Assembly: GCA_002070455.1 (NCBI GenBank)
Contig: MWDG01000014.1
Location: 1 to 47,257, forward strand
Source: Deltaproteobacteria bacterium ADurb.Bin151
Lineage (GTDB): Bacteria; Desulfobacterota; Syntrophia; Syntrophales; Smithellaceae
Direction of reading: 5' to 3'
Length of the DNA: 47,257 nucleotides
Part shown: positions 16,512 to 23,617 of the stretch, piece after piece
Numbering within the stretch: position 1 is the stretch's first letter
Layout: each line of letters opens with the position of its first letter
Position numbers and translations under genes: made by a program
The notes under the pieces: model-generated
Databases searched by the model: none
Told to the model about the DNA's origin: nothing
What the model saw: the letters and a program-made list of their open reading frames with translations, nothing else

Positions 16512-17087
16512 ATGAAAGCCTTTATCGATCCGCCAAGATCCATTCCATTTTATCTAAGGATTGGCATCTGGATTTCCCGGAAAGTAACCGGTCGCGATCT
16601 TCTGCCCGGCAAACTGCTGGCATGGTATCCCAAAGTGGCCATCAGTTCCGGCATCATGGAAATCCTGGTTGCCCACAAAGACAAAACTTTGAATAAACGA
16701 ATCCTCAAGTTGGTCCGCCTGCGGACATCATTTACTGTTGCCTGCCCTTTCTGCATTGATATGAATTCCTATGACCATGATCAATTTGGAATCACTCAAC
16801 AGGAGTATTCAGCATTACAAGGAAGAATCACCATTACAGAGGTGAGTACATTCTCTGTCCGTGAGATTATTGCCATGGAATATGCTGTTTTAATTTCCCA
16901 ATCACCTCTTTTGTTCCCGCAGGAATTTGTCACTAAACTAAAGGCAAATTTTACCGAAAGGGAAATGGTGATCCTGGCCAGCACTGCCGCACAAGTTAAT
17001 TACTGGGCTCGTCTGCTGCAGGCTTTGGGTGTTCCCCCTGCCGGCTTTTCGGATCACTGTGAGATTATCCCGCGAGCCTCATCATGA
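16512..17087 (+). CDS. Carboxymuconolactone decarboxylase/AhpD-like protein
   Basis: This 191-residue all-helical protein starts at ATG 16512 with AAGGAG nine bases before it; an upstream in-frame ATG at 16434 has none. The region LKLVRLRTSFTVACPFCIDMNSYDH matches the CMD/AhpD core, where a CxxC pair (C-P-F-C) sits at the start of a helix. The usual downstream His is replaced by Asn/Ser, with a His a few residues later. Such proteins are peroxidase-like reductases or decarboxylases. The exact activity cannot be read from sequence. The gene is alone on its transcript as far as can be seen. Confidence 0.75.
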   Translation: MKAFIDPPRSIPFYLRIGIWISRKVTGRDLLPGKLLAWYPKVAISSGIMEILVAHKDKTLNKRILKLVRLRTSFTVACPFCIDMNSYDHDQFGITQQEYSALQGRITITEVSTFSVREIIAMEYAVLISQSPLLFPQEFVTKLKANFTEREMVILASTAAQVNYWARLLQALGVPPAGFSDHCEIIPRASS

Positions 17088-17340
17088 TAAACATTTGATT
17101 TAAATAGACGCCATATACAATGGTTGACCATGGAGCATGAATCTATATCAACGATTATCGATTGCAATGTAGCATAAAACGAAAGAATGGAGAAACAAGC
17201 AGGAGGAGATAGATAAAAAGCCATGAATAATTTTAAAATATTTCTGAACCAGCAAAAGAGCTGGTTTACACCTACAATGTTGCAATATCGTTATGTCCGG
17301 TAATGTGTTTCTTTCCAATTGAAAGGATCAACGAAAAGCT
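17088..17340. other. Intergenic region downstream of the CMD-like gene
   Basis: No supported gene. It contains a small hairpin AACCAGC-AAAAGA-GCTGGTT (17247-17266) with no T-run, and a 26-codon frame (17223-17303) whose nearest ribosome site is 16 bases away. I assign neither a function. Confidence 0.4.
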
Positions 17341-17375
17341 AAGCCGGAGCCGCGCCCCTGGCGCGGCTCCGGCTT
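17341..17375 (-). terminator. Strong hairpin after the toxin gene
   Basis: A perfect 16-bp GC-rich stem (AAGCCGGAGCCGCGCC and its complement) with a 3-base loop. On the minus strand it follows the toxin stop by 18 bases and is followed by AGCTTTTC, so it most likely ends the toxin-antitoxin transcript. On the plus strand no T-run follows. Confidence 0.6.
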
Positions 17376-17392
17376 GAGCGCTTTGTTACCCA

Positions 17393-17683
17393 TTAATTTT
17401 CTGGCTCATCTGGCAGCTGAGCACCATGCCATACTGCCACCACCCATACATCATTATCCTTCACCTTATAGAAAAAACGATAGGGCTTTACAACGACTTC
17501 ACGAAAAGGAAGTTCAGGAAACTCTGGAAGCGGCCTTCCCGACTCGGGATACTTCTTGAGCCGGGATAGAGCTTTCTCTGCTTTTTGACGAAAAGATAGT
17601 GCAGCAGAAGGCCTGTCTCGGTGTATATACGCAATGGCATCAAGAAATTGGCGGCGGCCTGTAGGCGTGAATAGTATTCTCAA
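17393..17683 (-). CDS. RelE/ParE-family toxin
   Basis: This 96-residue basic protein has the RelE/ParE fold pattern: ILFTPTGRRQFLDAIAYI at the N-terminus, a helical hairpin with ALSRLKKYPESGRPLPEFP, and the core strand FREVVVKPYRFFYKV followed by DVWVVAVWHG. Such toxins either cleave mRNA at the ribosome (RelE) or poison gyrase (ParE). The central R-x-x-x-x-x-Y-R-F-F-Y pattern is common to both, so the target is not settled. The start overlaps the antitoxin stop by four bases (ATGA), the usual coupling in these operons. Confidence 0.9.
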   Translation of the reverse strand: MRILFTPTGRRQFLDAIAYIHRDRPSAALSFRQKAEKALSRLKKYPESGRPLPEFPELPFREVVVKPYRFFYKVKDNDVWVVAVWHGAQLPDEPEN

Positions 17684-17961
17684 AGTTTTGCAGCCTCAAG
17701 ATAAAGGTCGGTTTCTCTCAGCACATCGTCGAGTGCATAACCAGTTCCTGCTGCTATTTCTTTCTCGCCTCTGGCTAGCAAATGTAAAATATCCATTTCA
17801 TGCTGTGCATTTTTATAGACTTCCATGCTTACCATCACAGCAGCCGCTCTTCCTCGCTGTGTAATAAAAACCGGTTCTCTTGAAGATGAAACACTTTTCA
17901 CTACATCGCTGGCATTTTGCCTAAGATCTGAAATGGGTATAATTTTTGGTGCATGTGGCAT
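17680..17961 (-). CDS. Phd/YefM-family antitoxin
   Basis: This 93-residue antitoxin binds and neutralises the downstream RelE/ParE-type toxin and represses the operon. The N-terminal Phd/YefM DNA-binding domain shows IPISDLRQNASDVVKSV and EPVFITQRGRAAAVMVSMEVY. The acidic helical C-terminus (GEKEIAAGTGYALDDVLRE) is the toxin-binding arm. AGGAGG lies nine bases before the ATG. A 6+6 palindrome overlapping the -10 box upstream is a ready autorepression site. Confidence 0.92.
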   Translation of the reverse strand: MPHAPKIIPISDLRQNASDVVKSVSSSREPVFITQRGRAAAVMVSMEVYKNAQHEMDILHLLARGEKEIAAGTGYALDDVLRETDLYLEAAKL

Positions 17962-17976
17962 TAGTTGTACCTCCTA

Positions 17977-18016
17977 TTGTATGGTTAATTATACAACCAA
18001 TAGATGCTTTTGTCAA
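17977..18016 (-). promoter_or_regulatory. Consensus sigma-70 promoter and operator of the toxin-antitoxin operon
   Basis: Read on the minus strand, TTGACA (18016-18011) and TATAAT (17993-17988) are perfect consensus boxes with a 17-base spacer. An inverted repeat TTGTAT-N8-ATACAA (17977-17996) overlaps the -10 box and ends 16 bases before the antitoxin ATG. Antitoxin binding there would block polymerase. Confidence 0.85.
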
Positions 18017-18022
18017 GATTAG

Positions 18023-18390
18023 TGGCAATATTATTGTAATCTTATACGGGTAACAATTAATATACGTGGCAGGTATTTTCCGAAATTTTGTTATCTTTAT
18101 ACTCGTGTTAAGAAAATAAAAAGTAAAATAATTAAAATCAAATGAAATAAAATGAAATTACGACACTGGGCATTTCACAGTAATAAAGACCAAATGCCCG
18201 GCGGGTAATTTGTGGGATATTTGTCCAGTCTAAACAAAAACCTACATTGATGAATTCTGGCTGAAAGGGGGTATGCTTATTTAAATTGCCTGATGCTCTC
18301 TTTCAGCTATACGTACCAAGTTCTGCTTTTGTTGGTGATCGTTTTTGATCTTCAAGACACATCGGAAATGCGGATGGTGGTAATTTCAGC
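18023..18390. other. Intergenic region between TA promoter and AtpZ-like gene
   Basis: No supported gene. An 8-bp inverted repeat GGGCATTT / AAATGCCC (18168-18175 and 18192-18199, 16-base loop) is the only clear structure. The 18100-18160 stretch is very A-rich. Confidence 0.4.
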
Positions 18391-18639
18391 CTACAATCGG
18401 GCACCTCTCAAGACATTTGTGGCCTCCTCATATAATGCTACAAAGCATCCGATAACGGCCAGAAAGAACAGACCAATCATTAATTTCGGAGCGGTGCCCA
18501 GCAATTCATCCAGAAGGTAACCAAGCCAGAGGAACAGAAAAGAAGCAAGAACAAGAGCAAGCCCCCAGGCAGACAACATAATGATTCCACGAAACGAAGA
18601 GGGATCTGCGTAATGTGCTTTGTGTACTGTTGCAGACAT
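18391..18639 (-). CDS. Small membrane protein, AtpZ/AtpI-like
   Basis: This 82-residue protein has two hydrophobic segments (about 19-40 and 50-70) joined by LGYLLDELLGTAPKLM. The G-x-x-L-D-x-x-L-G-T-x-P loop and ALYEEA ending resemble the AtpZ/AtpI proteins that accompany F-type ATP synthase. AAGGAGG stands ten bases before the ATG, so it is clearly translated. It is not next to atp genes here. It instead diverges from umuD, with palindrome copies between the two. Family assignment is tentative. Confidence 0.6.
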   Translation of the reverse strand: MSATVHKAHYADPSSFRGIIMLSAWGLALVLASFLFLWLGYLLDELLGTAPKLMIGLFFLAVIGCFVALYEEATNVLRGARL

Positions 18640-18735
18640 AATTTATGTCCTCCTTTCGTGTCTTTAATATTGACAGGAGATTCATCGCGTCAAAATATTA
18701 ACGTATCCCGGCAATAATTTTATTCCTTATATATA

Positions 18736-18752
18736 GAATAACGATCGTTCTG
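18736..18752. promoter_or_regulatory. Palindromic operator copy near the AtpZ-like gene
   Basis: AACGATCGTT (18740-18749) repeats the core of the umuD operator 90 bases away. On the minus strand it is followed at once by TATATATAAGG, a possible -10 region for the AtpZ-like gene. The outer bases are less symmetric than at umuD. Confidence 0.45.
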
Positions 18753-18819
18753 TGGTTTTTCAAGCCAAAACTGTTTTTTGTTCATGTTTTTCCCAGGTAT
18801 AAAGGATCAAGGTTTTATC

Positions 18820-18848
18820 TTGACAATAGAACGATCGTTCTATAAGAT
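18820..18848 (+). promoter_or_regulatory. umuD promoter with an 18-bp palindromic operator in its spacer
   Basis: TTGACA (18820-18825), 17 bases, then TAAGAT (18843-18848). The spacer is filled by the perfect palindrome ATAGAACGATCGTTCTAT (18826-18843), which contains GAAC-N4-GTTC. That is the LexA box form of Firmicutes and Actinobacteria, and it suits a damage-inducible gene. A TetR-type operator cannot be excluded. A transcription start near 18855 would make the ATG leaderless. Confidence 0.65.
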
Positions 18849-18854
18849 TGCAAC

Positions 18855-19397
18855 ATGGAAAAACAGAAAGACATACACATTGCGGAGGTGTTTTTTCCGT
18901 TTCTGCCTGCCGGAAAAGGGGACATCTATGAAGGATTTAAAATTATTAAGCTTTTTTATAGCATTCATGGGACGCGATTAGAAAATGCTTCAGCCGCTCC
19001 CGCGCTTTGCCAGGTTGGGGGGTTGGCGGTGAGCGGCAGGGTGCACGCCGGATTTCCTTCTCCTGCGGAAGAAGAACTGCGTGACGTGATTTCGTTTGAC
19101 GACTACCTCGCGCCGCATCCGGAAACATCATTCCTTCTTTCGGTTACGGGCGATTCCATGATCGGTGCGGGCATTATGGAGAAGGACCTGGTCATTGTTG
19201 AAAGGGGGCGCCAGCCGCGGGACGGTGATATCATCCTGGCGGAAGTGGACGGCAACTGGACGATGAAATATTTCCGCAAAAAAGGAAGAACCGTTACGCT
19301 GGAGGCAGCAAATCCCGGATATCCCCCCATTGTCCCGCAGACGGAGTTGCGGATTGCGGGAGTGGTAACAGCGCTGGTTCGAAAGTACCACAGATAG
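18855..19397 (+). CDS. umuD: UmuD-like polymerase V accessory protease (S24 family)
   Basis: This 180-residue LexA-fold protein self-cleaves on RecA filaments to form the active UmuD' partner of polymerase V. The cleavage site is A65-G66 in VHAGFPSPAEE. The dyad is S101 (TGDSMIGAG) and K138 (NWTMKYF). The spacings G-35-S and S-37-K match E. coli UmuD exactly. The N-terminal ~65 residues are about 40 longer than usual and look unlike the family, so the true start may be further in. Here the ATG at 18855 lacks a ribosome site. The TAG stop is the first triplet of a repeat array. umuC follows 660 bp later rather than adjoining. Confidence 0.85.
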   Translation: MEKQKDIHIAEVFFPFLPAGKGDIYEGFKIIKLFYSIHGTRLENASAAPALCQVGGLAVSGRVHAGFPSPAEEELRDVISFDDYLAPHPETSFLLSVTGDSMIGAGIMEKDLVIVERGRQPRDGDIILAEVDGNWTMKYFRKKGRTVTLEAANPGYPPIVPQTELRIAGVVTALVRKYHR

Positions 19398-19434
19398 GCT
19401 GTTAGGCTGTAGGCTGTTAGACTATCAAGCTGTA
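19395..19434 (+). repeat. TAGGCTGT repeat array, left end of the cassette
   Basis: Units of TAGGCTGT/AGGCTGT occur in tandem from the umuD stop codon onward, followed by TTAGACT and a degenerate AAGCTGTATG. The same words appear inverted at 19985-20056 before umuC, making imperfect inverted ends around the four-helix-bundle gene. Confidence 0.7.
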
Positions 19435-19470
19435 TGTAGACTTTTAGGACTATGAGGTAGGGGATTTATA

Positions 19471-19878
19471 ATGCGTGATCATACAAAGTTGCGGGCGTTT
19501 GAATTGGCGGATGAGCTTGCGTTGTTGATTTATCAGCTTACCAACAGGTTTCCTCGGGAAGAAGTTTACGGGTTGACGTCCCAAATGAGAAGGGCAGCGG
19601 TTTCTATTCCTTCGAATATCGTGGAGGGTTGTGCCCGGGAGAGTCAGTCTGAGTATCTTCGTTTTTTGGAGATCGCTTTCGGTTCTTTGAGGGAACTTCA
19701 TTATCAATATGGTTTGGCCAAGAGATTGGGCTTTATGAGAGAAAATAAATTTATTAATTGTGAAACAAAGATGCTGGAAACGCAAAAAGTGATCGGCGCA
19801 TTAATCCGGTCAATGAGGAGAACAACAAAGAGACCACATGGCACCACTGAAGATAAGGCTATTAGACTGTTAGGCTAA
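19471..19878 (+). CDS. Four-helix-bundle protein (S23/23S rRNA intervening-sequence family)
   Basis: This 135-residue helical protein has the family signature: LRAFELADELALLIYQLTNRFP, the G-LTSQMRRAAVSIPSNIVEG motif and SEYLRFLEIAFGSLRELHYQ. Homologues are encoded in 23S rRNA intervening sequences and as free-standing genes; the DGR accessory protein Avd has a related fold. Function is unknown, though nucleic-acid binding is suspected for the family. It lies between umuD and umuC on the same strand. Its last codons (KAIRLLG) and stop are made of the same AGGCTATTAGACTGTTAGGCT-type repeat that flanks it. No reverse transcriptase or template repeat is nearby. Confidence 0.9.
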   Translation: MRDHTKLRAFELADELALLIYQLTNRFPREEVYGLTSQMRRAAVSIPSNIVEGCARESQSEYLRFLEIAFGSLRELHYQYGLAKRLGFMRENKFINCETKMLETQKVIGALIRSMRRTTKRPHGTTEDKAIRLLG

Positions 19879-19884
19879 GAAGTG

Positions 19885-19901
19885 CGGCGCGGAACGCGCC
19901 G
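19885..19901 (+). terminator. Hairpin after the four-helix-bundle gene
   Basis: CGGCGCG-GAA-CGCGCCG, a perfect 7-bp GC stem with a 3-base loop, followed by ATTTTAT. It begins seven bases after the stop. It could terminate or weaken transcription into umuC. Confidence 0.5.
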
Positions 19902-19941
19902 ATTTTATAAGGCCAAAGGCCTACAAAATAGAGCTAATGGC

Positions 19942-19963
19942 CTAATAGGCTATAGCCTATTAG
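19942..19963. repeat. Perfect 22-bp palindrome inside the cassette
   Basis: CTAATAGGCTA followed by its exact complement TAGCCTATTAG, built from the same GGCTA words as the flanking arrays. It lies 41 bases after the hairpin. Confidence 0.75.
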
Positions 19964-19984
19964 CCTTATCTTCAGGCAATTTAC

Positions 19985-20056
19985 AGCCTACAGTCTAACA
20001 GCCTTGTTTTTTAAGGAGCTACAGCCTAATAGCCTACAGTCTAACAGCCTTGTTTT
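19985..20056 (+). repeat. Right-end array with a 26-bp direct repeat before umuC
   Basis: The 26 bases at 19985-20010 (AGCCTACAGTCTAACAGCC then TTGTTTT) recur exactly at 20031-20056, ending at the umuC ATG. Between them lie AAGGAG (20013-20018) and another AGCCTAAT unit. The array is the inverted counterpart of 19395-19434. Confidence 0.8.
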
Positions 20057-21364
20057 ATGAGTGATTTAATTTTTTCCCTTCATTCCTGGCCGCGGGCCAT
20101 CGTTCACATCGACGGCGACGCGTTTTTTACGTCCTGTGAAGAAGCGATTCATCCGGAGCTCAGGGGCAAACCGCTGATCACCGGGGGTGAGCGCGGCATC
20201 GTGGCCTGCGCAAGTTATGCGGCCAAAAGGGTCGGTATCAAGCGGGGAGTTCCGCTGCATGAAGTGCGCAGAATGTGTCCGGGGCTGATCGTCCTGCCGT
20301 CGGACTATGAAACCTACAGCCTGTTTTCCCGGCGGATGTTTGCCGTCATGCGCCGCTTCACGCCTGATGTCGAGGAATATTCCATCGACGAGGCTTTTTC
20401 GGATATCACCGGCATGCGCCGCGCTCTGCGCTCATCCTACGAAGATATTGCCCTCCGGATGAAAAAAGAAATTGAACGGGAACTGGGCATTACCGTTTCG
20501 GTGGGATTAAGTATCACCAAAGTGCTGGCCAAGGTGGCATCCAAGTATCAAAAGCCCGCCGGGATGACTGTGATCAAAGGGCGGGATATTGCCGGGTACC
20601 TGAACGATCTGCCGGTGGAAAAAATATGGGGGATCGGGCCGGCCACAACCCATTATCTGGGAAAGCTCGGCATCCATACGGCACTGGCTTTTGCCCGGCT
20701 TCCCGAAAAAACCGTGCGTCAGAAATTCACCAAGCCGGGTGTGGAAATCTGGCAGGAACTGCGCGGCGATTCAGTTTATCCGGTCATCTCAGACGAAAAA
20801 AGCGTTTACTCCTCCATCAGCAAAACCAGAACGTTTGCTCCTCCGACGTCTGACGCCGATTATCTTTTCGCCCAGCTTGCGCGCAATATGGAATCAGCCT
20901 GCATTAAGGCAAGGCGCTACACCCTCGCGCCAAAGAAAATAATCGTATTTCTGAAAAAGCAGAATTTTGAAACGGACGGCAGTGAAGCGTCCATTTCGCG
21001 CCCCTGCGCCTGCCCGCTGGAATTTTCCAGCATCCTCCGTGATTTGTTCCATGCCTGTTACCGGCCGGAAGAACTGTACCGTGCCACGGGCGTGATTCTG
21101 CTGGATCTTATTGCTGAGAGCAATGTACAGTATACGCTCTTTGATGATCCCGTGAGGGCTGAAAAAATCCGGGACGTTTATGCCGTGACCGATGAACTGG
21201 CCCAAAAGTTCGGCAAGCACACGGTGCATCTCGGATCAACGCACCTGATGGAAGAGCTGGGCAAAGGCCGCCGGGGGGTGCCTACTGTCCGTGAGCAGAC
21301 ACAGCTGAAAGGGGAAACCTCCCGCCGCCATCTGGCCCTTCCTCTCCTGCATGTCAAGACGTGA
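20057..21364 (+). CDS. umuC: UmuC-like Y-family translesion DNA polymerase
   Basis: This 435-residue catalytic subunit of a polymerase V-type enzyme copies damaged DNA. Metal-binding acids are D19/D21 in HIDGDAFF and D111-E112 in YSIDEAFSDI. The thumb helix-hairpin-helix lies near KIWGIGPATTHYLG (about 189-203). The little-finger domain follows, with a beta-clamp motif QYTLF at 358-362. Length is normal. The ATG at 20057 directly abuts a repeat array and has no ribosome site within 20 bases; the nearest AAGGAG is 38 bases upstream. It is probably translated poorly or by coupling. In most genomes it would overlap or adjoin umuD. Confidence 0.92.
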   Translation: MSDLIFSLHSWPRAIVHIDGDAFFTSCEEAIHPELRGKPLITGGERGIVACASYAAKRVGIKRGVPLHEVRRMCPGLIVLPSDYETYSLFSRRMFAVMRRFTPDVEEYSIDEAFSDITGMRRALRSSYEDIALRMKKEIERELGITVSVGLSITKVLAKVASKYQKPAGMTVIKGRDIAGYLNDLPVEKIWGIGPATTHYLGKLGIHTALAFARLPEKTVRQKFTKPGVEIWQELRGDSVYPVISDEKSVYSSISKTRTFAPPTSDADYLFAQLARNMESACIKARRYTLAPKKIIVFLKKQNFETDGSEASISRPCACPLEFSSILRDLFHACYRPEELYRATGVILLDLIAESNVQYTLFDDPVRAEKIRDVYAVTDELAQKFGKHTVHLGSTHLMEELGKGRRGVPTVREQTQLKGETSRRHLALPLLHVKT

Positions 21365-21429
21365 GGCGTAAAATCATAAACATTTAACTTAATTGTAAAT
21401 ATTTCTTGCATTTCGTTTTTTATCTGCTA

Positions 21430-21528
21430 AAAAAACAACGAGCGTTCGATGTTTTTTGACCGGACGCTGATGTATCAGCGGGAATCTTAATCAGCAGCAT
21501 TCAAAAAGTTTTGATCACCACGATCAAA
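21430..21528. promoter_or_regulatory. Three palindromes upstream of the beta-oxidation operon
   Basis: Within the 274-bp gap lie a 28-bp near-perfect palindrome (21430-21457, A-run, ACGAGCGTTCGA centre, T-run), CGCTGAT-GT-ATCAGCG (21465-21480) and TTTGATC-ACCAC-GATCAAA (21510-21528). The first could be the umuC terminator. The others look like operators for the acyl-CoA dehydrogenase operon, for instance of a TetR- or GntR-type fatty-acid regulator. No regulator gene adjoins. Confidence 0.45.
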
Positions 21529-21638
21529 TTTTCATTTTGACCGGAGGGTGAAATCTTACAAGGCGTTCATTTTAAAATTTTGAGTACCTGGCTCTTAATC
21601 ATCGAGAGGTAAAAATATTATTTCTGAAGGAGGGGTTT

Positions 21639-23513
21639 ATGTCGTTAAATCAACTGGTGGATTCGCGTGATGTCCGTTTTATTATGTTTGAAATGCTGGA
21701 ACTGGAGAAGCTTAACCGATTTGATCGTTTTAAAGATTTTGACCGCAATATTTATGAGGATACGCTTGATCTTGCCGAAAAAATTGCCCTGGAACAGTTC
21801 TACCCATCGAACAGTGATGGAGATAAAACAGGCCTGAAATTTGATCCCAAGAAAAATGAAGTCAAGGTTCCTGAATCCTTCCACAAGGCCTTTCATTCCT
21901 ATATTGATGCAGGTTTCCACTCTCTTGTATTTCCTCCGGAAATGGGTGGAATGGGTTTTCCTTCCTGTGTTTCGATGGCGGCGTCGGAGTATTTTAATGC
22001 AGGCAACACGGCATTGACGATGTATTGCGGTGCGATCACCGGCGCGCTTTATATCCTTGCGTCTTTTGGTTCGGAAGAAGTTAAGAATACGTTTATTCCC
22101 AAAATGATGGAGGGGAAGTGGGGCGGTACGATGTGCCTGACCGAACCGGGCGCCGGATCTGACCTGGGTGCGCTGAAGACCAAAGCGGTCAAACAGCCAG
22201 ACGGCACTTATTTGATTACCGGCCAGAAAATCTTCATCTCAAACGGCGAACACGACATGACAGAGAATATTATTCATCCGGTGCTTGCGCGTATTGAAGG
22301 TGATCCTGAAGGGACCAAGGGAATTTCCATTTTCGTTGTTCCGAAGTTTCTGGTGAACCCGGATGGTTCTCTCGGGGCGCGCAACGATGTCATCTGCTCA
22401 GGGATCGAGCATAAGATGGGACTCAAGGGGAACGCTACCTCCACGCTTAATTTCGGCGACAACGGAAAGTGCGTCGGCTATCTGCTTGGCAAGGAGCGTC
22501 AGGGCATGAAAGTGATGTTTATGCTGATGAATGCGGCCCGCATCCATACGGGAGTTCAGGCAGAGGCTGTTTCCTCCGCCGCTTACATGCACGCTGTGAC
22601 CTACGCCCGTAACCGCATTCAGGGCGCCCATATCACGCAAATGCTGAACCCCGCCGCCCCGAAAGTGCCGATTATCGAGCATCCCGATGTAAAACGCATG
22701 CTGCTCTACATGAAAAGCACGGTCGAAGGCATGAGGATGCTCTTTTTGTTTCTTGCCTATCACGAGGATATTATGCATTCATCATCCTCTGCCGACGAGG
22801 TTAAGAATTCGACGGCGATTGTGGAAATCCTCACCCCCATCGTGAAGGCCGGTATTTCCGATGCCGGCTGGCTGGTTACCGCTGAAGCCATGCAGGTGTA
22901 TGGCGGCTACGGTTACTGCCAGGAGTATCCGGTGGAACAGTATGCGCGCGATGTCAAGGTTTTCTCGATTTATGAAGGCACCAATGCCATTCAGTCGCTT
23001 GATTTGCAGATGCGCAAAATCCTGATGAACCCTGAAATGTACAACTATCAGGTCCTCAAGAAATATATCACAGACACGATCGACAAAGCCAAAGGCATCG
23101 TGGATGAACGCTACGTGGCGCCGGTTGCTCGCGGACTGGAAAAACTCGGTGAAATCATCGCCATGATGGGCAAGCAGCTTCAGGAAGGCAAGTTCATCGC
23201 CCTGGTGGCGAACGCAACCCCGCTCCAGCAGGCGATGTTTCCGCTGATTGTGGCCTGGCTGCACCTGTGGAGTCTGACGATTACGCTTCCGAAGTCGAGG
23301 GCCCTGGTGGGCGATGCCAAAGGCGCCGACCGTAAAAAGATCCTCGAAGATAACGACGAAGCGGCATACTACAGCGGGCGCGTGCTGTCTTCACAGTTTT
23401 TCATCGGCGCAGAGTTTCCCAAATTCTTCGGCATGGTGGAGTGTATCATGAATAACGAAGGCGCGGCCATTAAGGTCGATTCCGCAAACTTTACCGGGGC
23501 GCTGAAGGAGTAA
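21639..23513 (+). CDS. Acyl-CoA dehydrogenase (600-residue class)
   Basis: This 624-residue FAD enzyme introduces the 2,3-double bond in acyl-CoA, the first oxidation of beta-oxidation. It is longer than the usual ~380 residues because of a C-terminal helical extension beyond about residue 470, as in the FadE5-like class. Core motifs are MCLTEPGAGSDLGALKT (flavin and substrate site), GQKIFISNGEHD, and YGGYGYCQEYPVEQYARD. VFSIYEGTNAIQ contains the catalytic-base glutamate. AAGGAGGGG precedes the ATG. It heads an operon with an acyl-CoA ligase and a hydroxyacyl-CoA dehydrogenase. Electrons would pass to ETF, whose genes are not here. Confidence 0.93.
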   Translation: MSLNQLVDSRDVRFIMFEMLELEKLNRFDRFKDFDRNIYEDTLDLAEKIALEQFYPSNSDGDKTGLKFDPKKNEVKVPESFHKAFHSYIDAGFHSLVFPPEMGGMGFPSCVSMAASEYFNAGNTALTMYCGAITGALYILASFGSEEVKNTFIPKMMEGKWGGTMCLTEPGAGSDLGALKTKAVKQPDGTYLITGQKIFISNGEHDMTENIIHPVLARIEGDPEGTKGISIFVVPKFLVNPDGSLGARNDVICSGIEHKMGLKGNATSTLNFGDNGKCVGYLLGKERQGMKVMFMLMNAARIHTGVQAEAVSSAAYMHAVTYARNRIQGAHITQMLNPAAPKVPIIEHPDVKRMLLYMKSTVEGMRMLFLFLAYHEDIMHSSSSADEVKNSTAIVEILTPIVKAGISDAGWLVTAEAMQVYGGYGYCQEYPVEQYARDVKVFSIYEGTNAIQSLDLQMRKILMNPEMYNYQVLKKYITDTIDKAKGIVDERYVAPVARGLEKLGEIIAMMGKQLQEGKFIALVANATPLQQAMFPLIVAWLHLWSLTITLPKSRALVGDAKGADRKKILEDNDEAAYYSGRVLSSQFFIGAEFPKFFGMVECIMNNEGAAIKVDSANFTGALKE

Positions 23514-23617
23514 AGTCGAAGGACAGGAGGCGGGAGAGAAACACCAGGCAGGGAAGTTGAACCTGAAAAGCAGAATACGCGATTTTTGAAAATATTATTT
23601 CAAGGAGGTCCCGGCTT

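Noticed and set aside
17291..17302. ATGTCCGGTAAT shared with about 36713-36724
   Set aside because: A single 12-base match in 47 kb is expected by chance, and the flanks are unrelated.
17223..17303. 26-codon frame after AGGAGG
   Set aside because: The ribosome site is 16 bases from the ATG and the peptide shows no recognisable feature.
18826..18843. Palindrome considered as an attachment or restriction-site artefact
   Set aside because: Its placement exactly between -35 and -10 boxes with a second core copy upstream fits an operator far better.
19471..19878. Possible diversity-generating retroelement accessory gene (Avd)
   Set aside because: The fold is related, but no reverse transcriptase, template repeat or variable repeat is present nearby, and the signature is that of the S23-type four-helix-bundle proteins.
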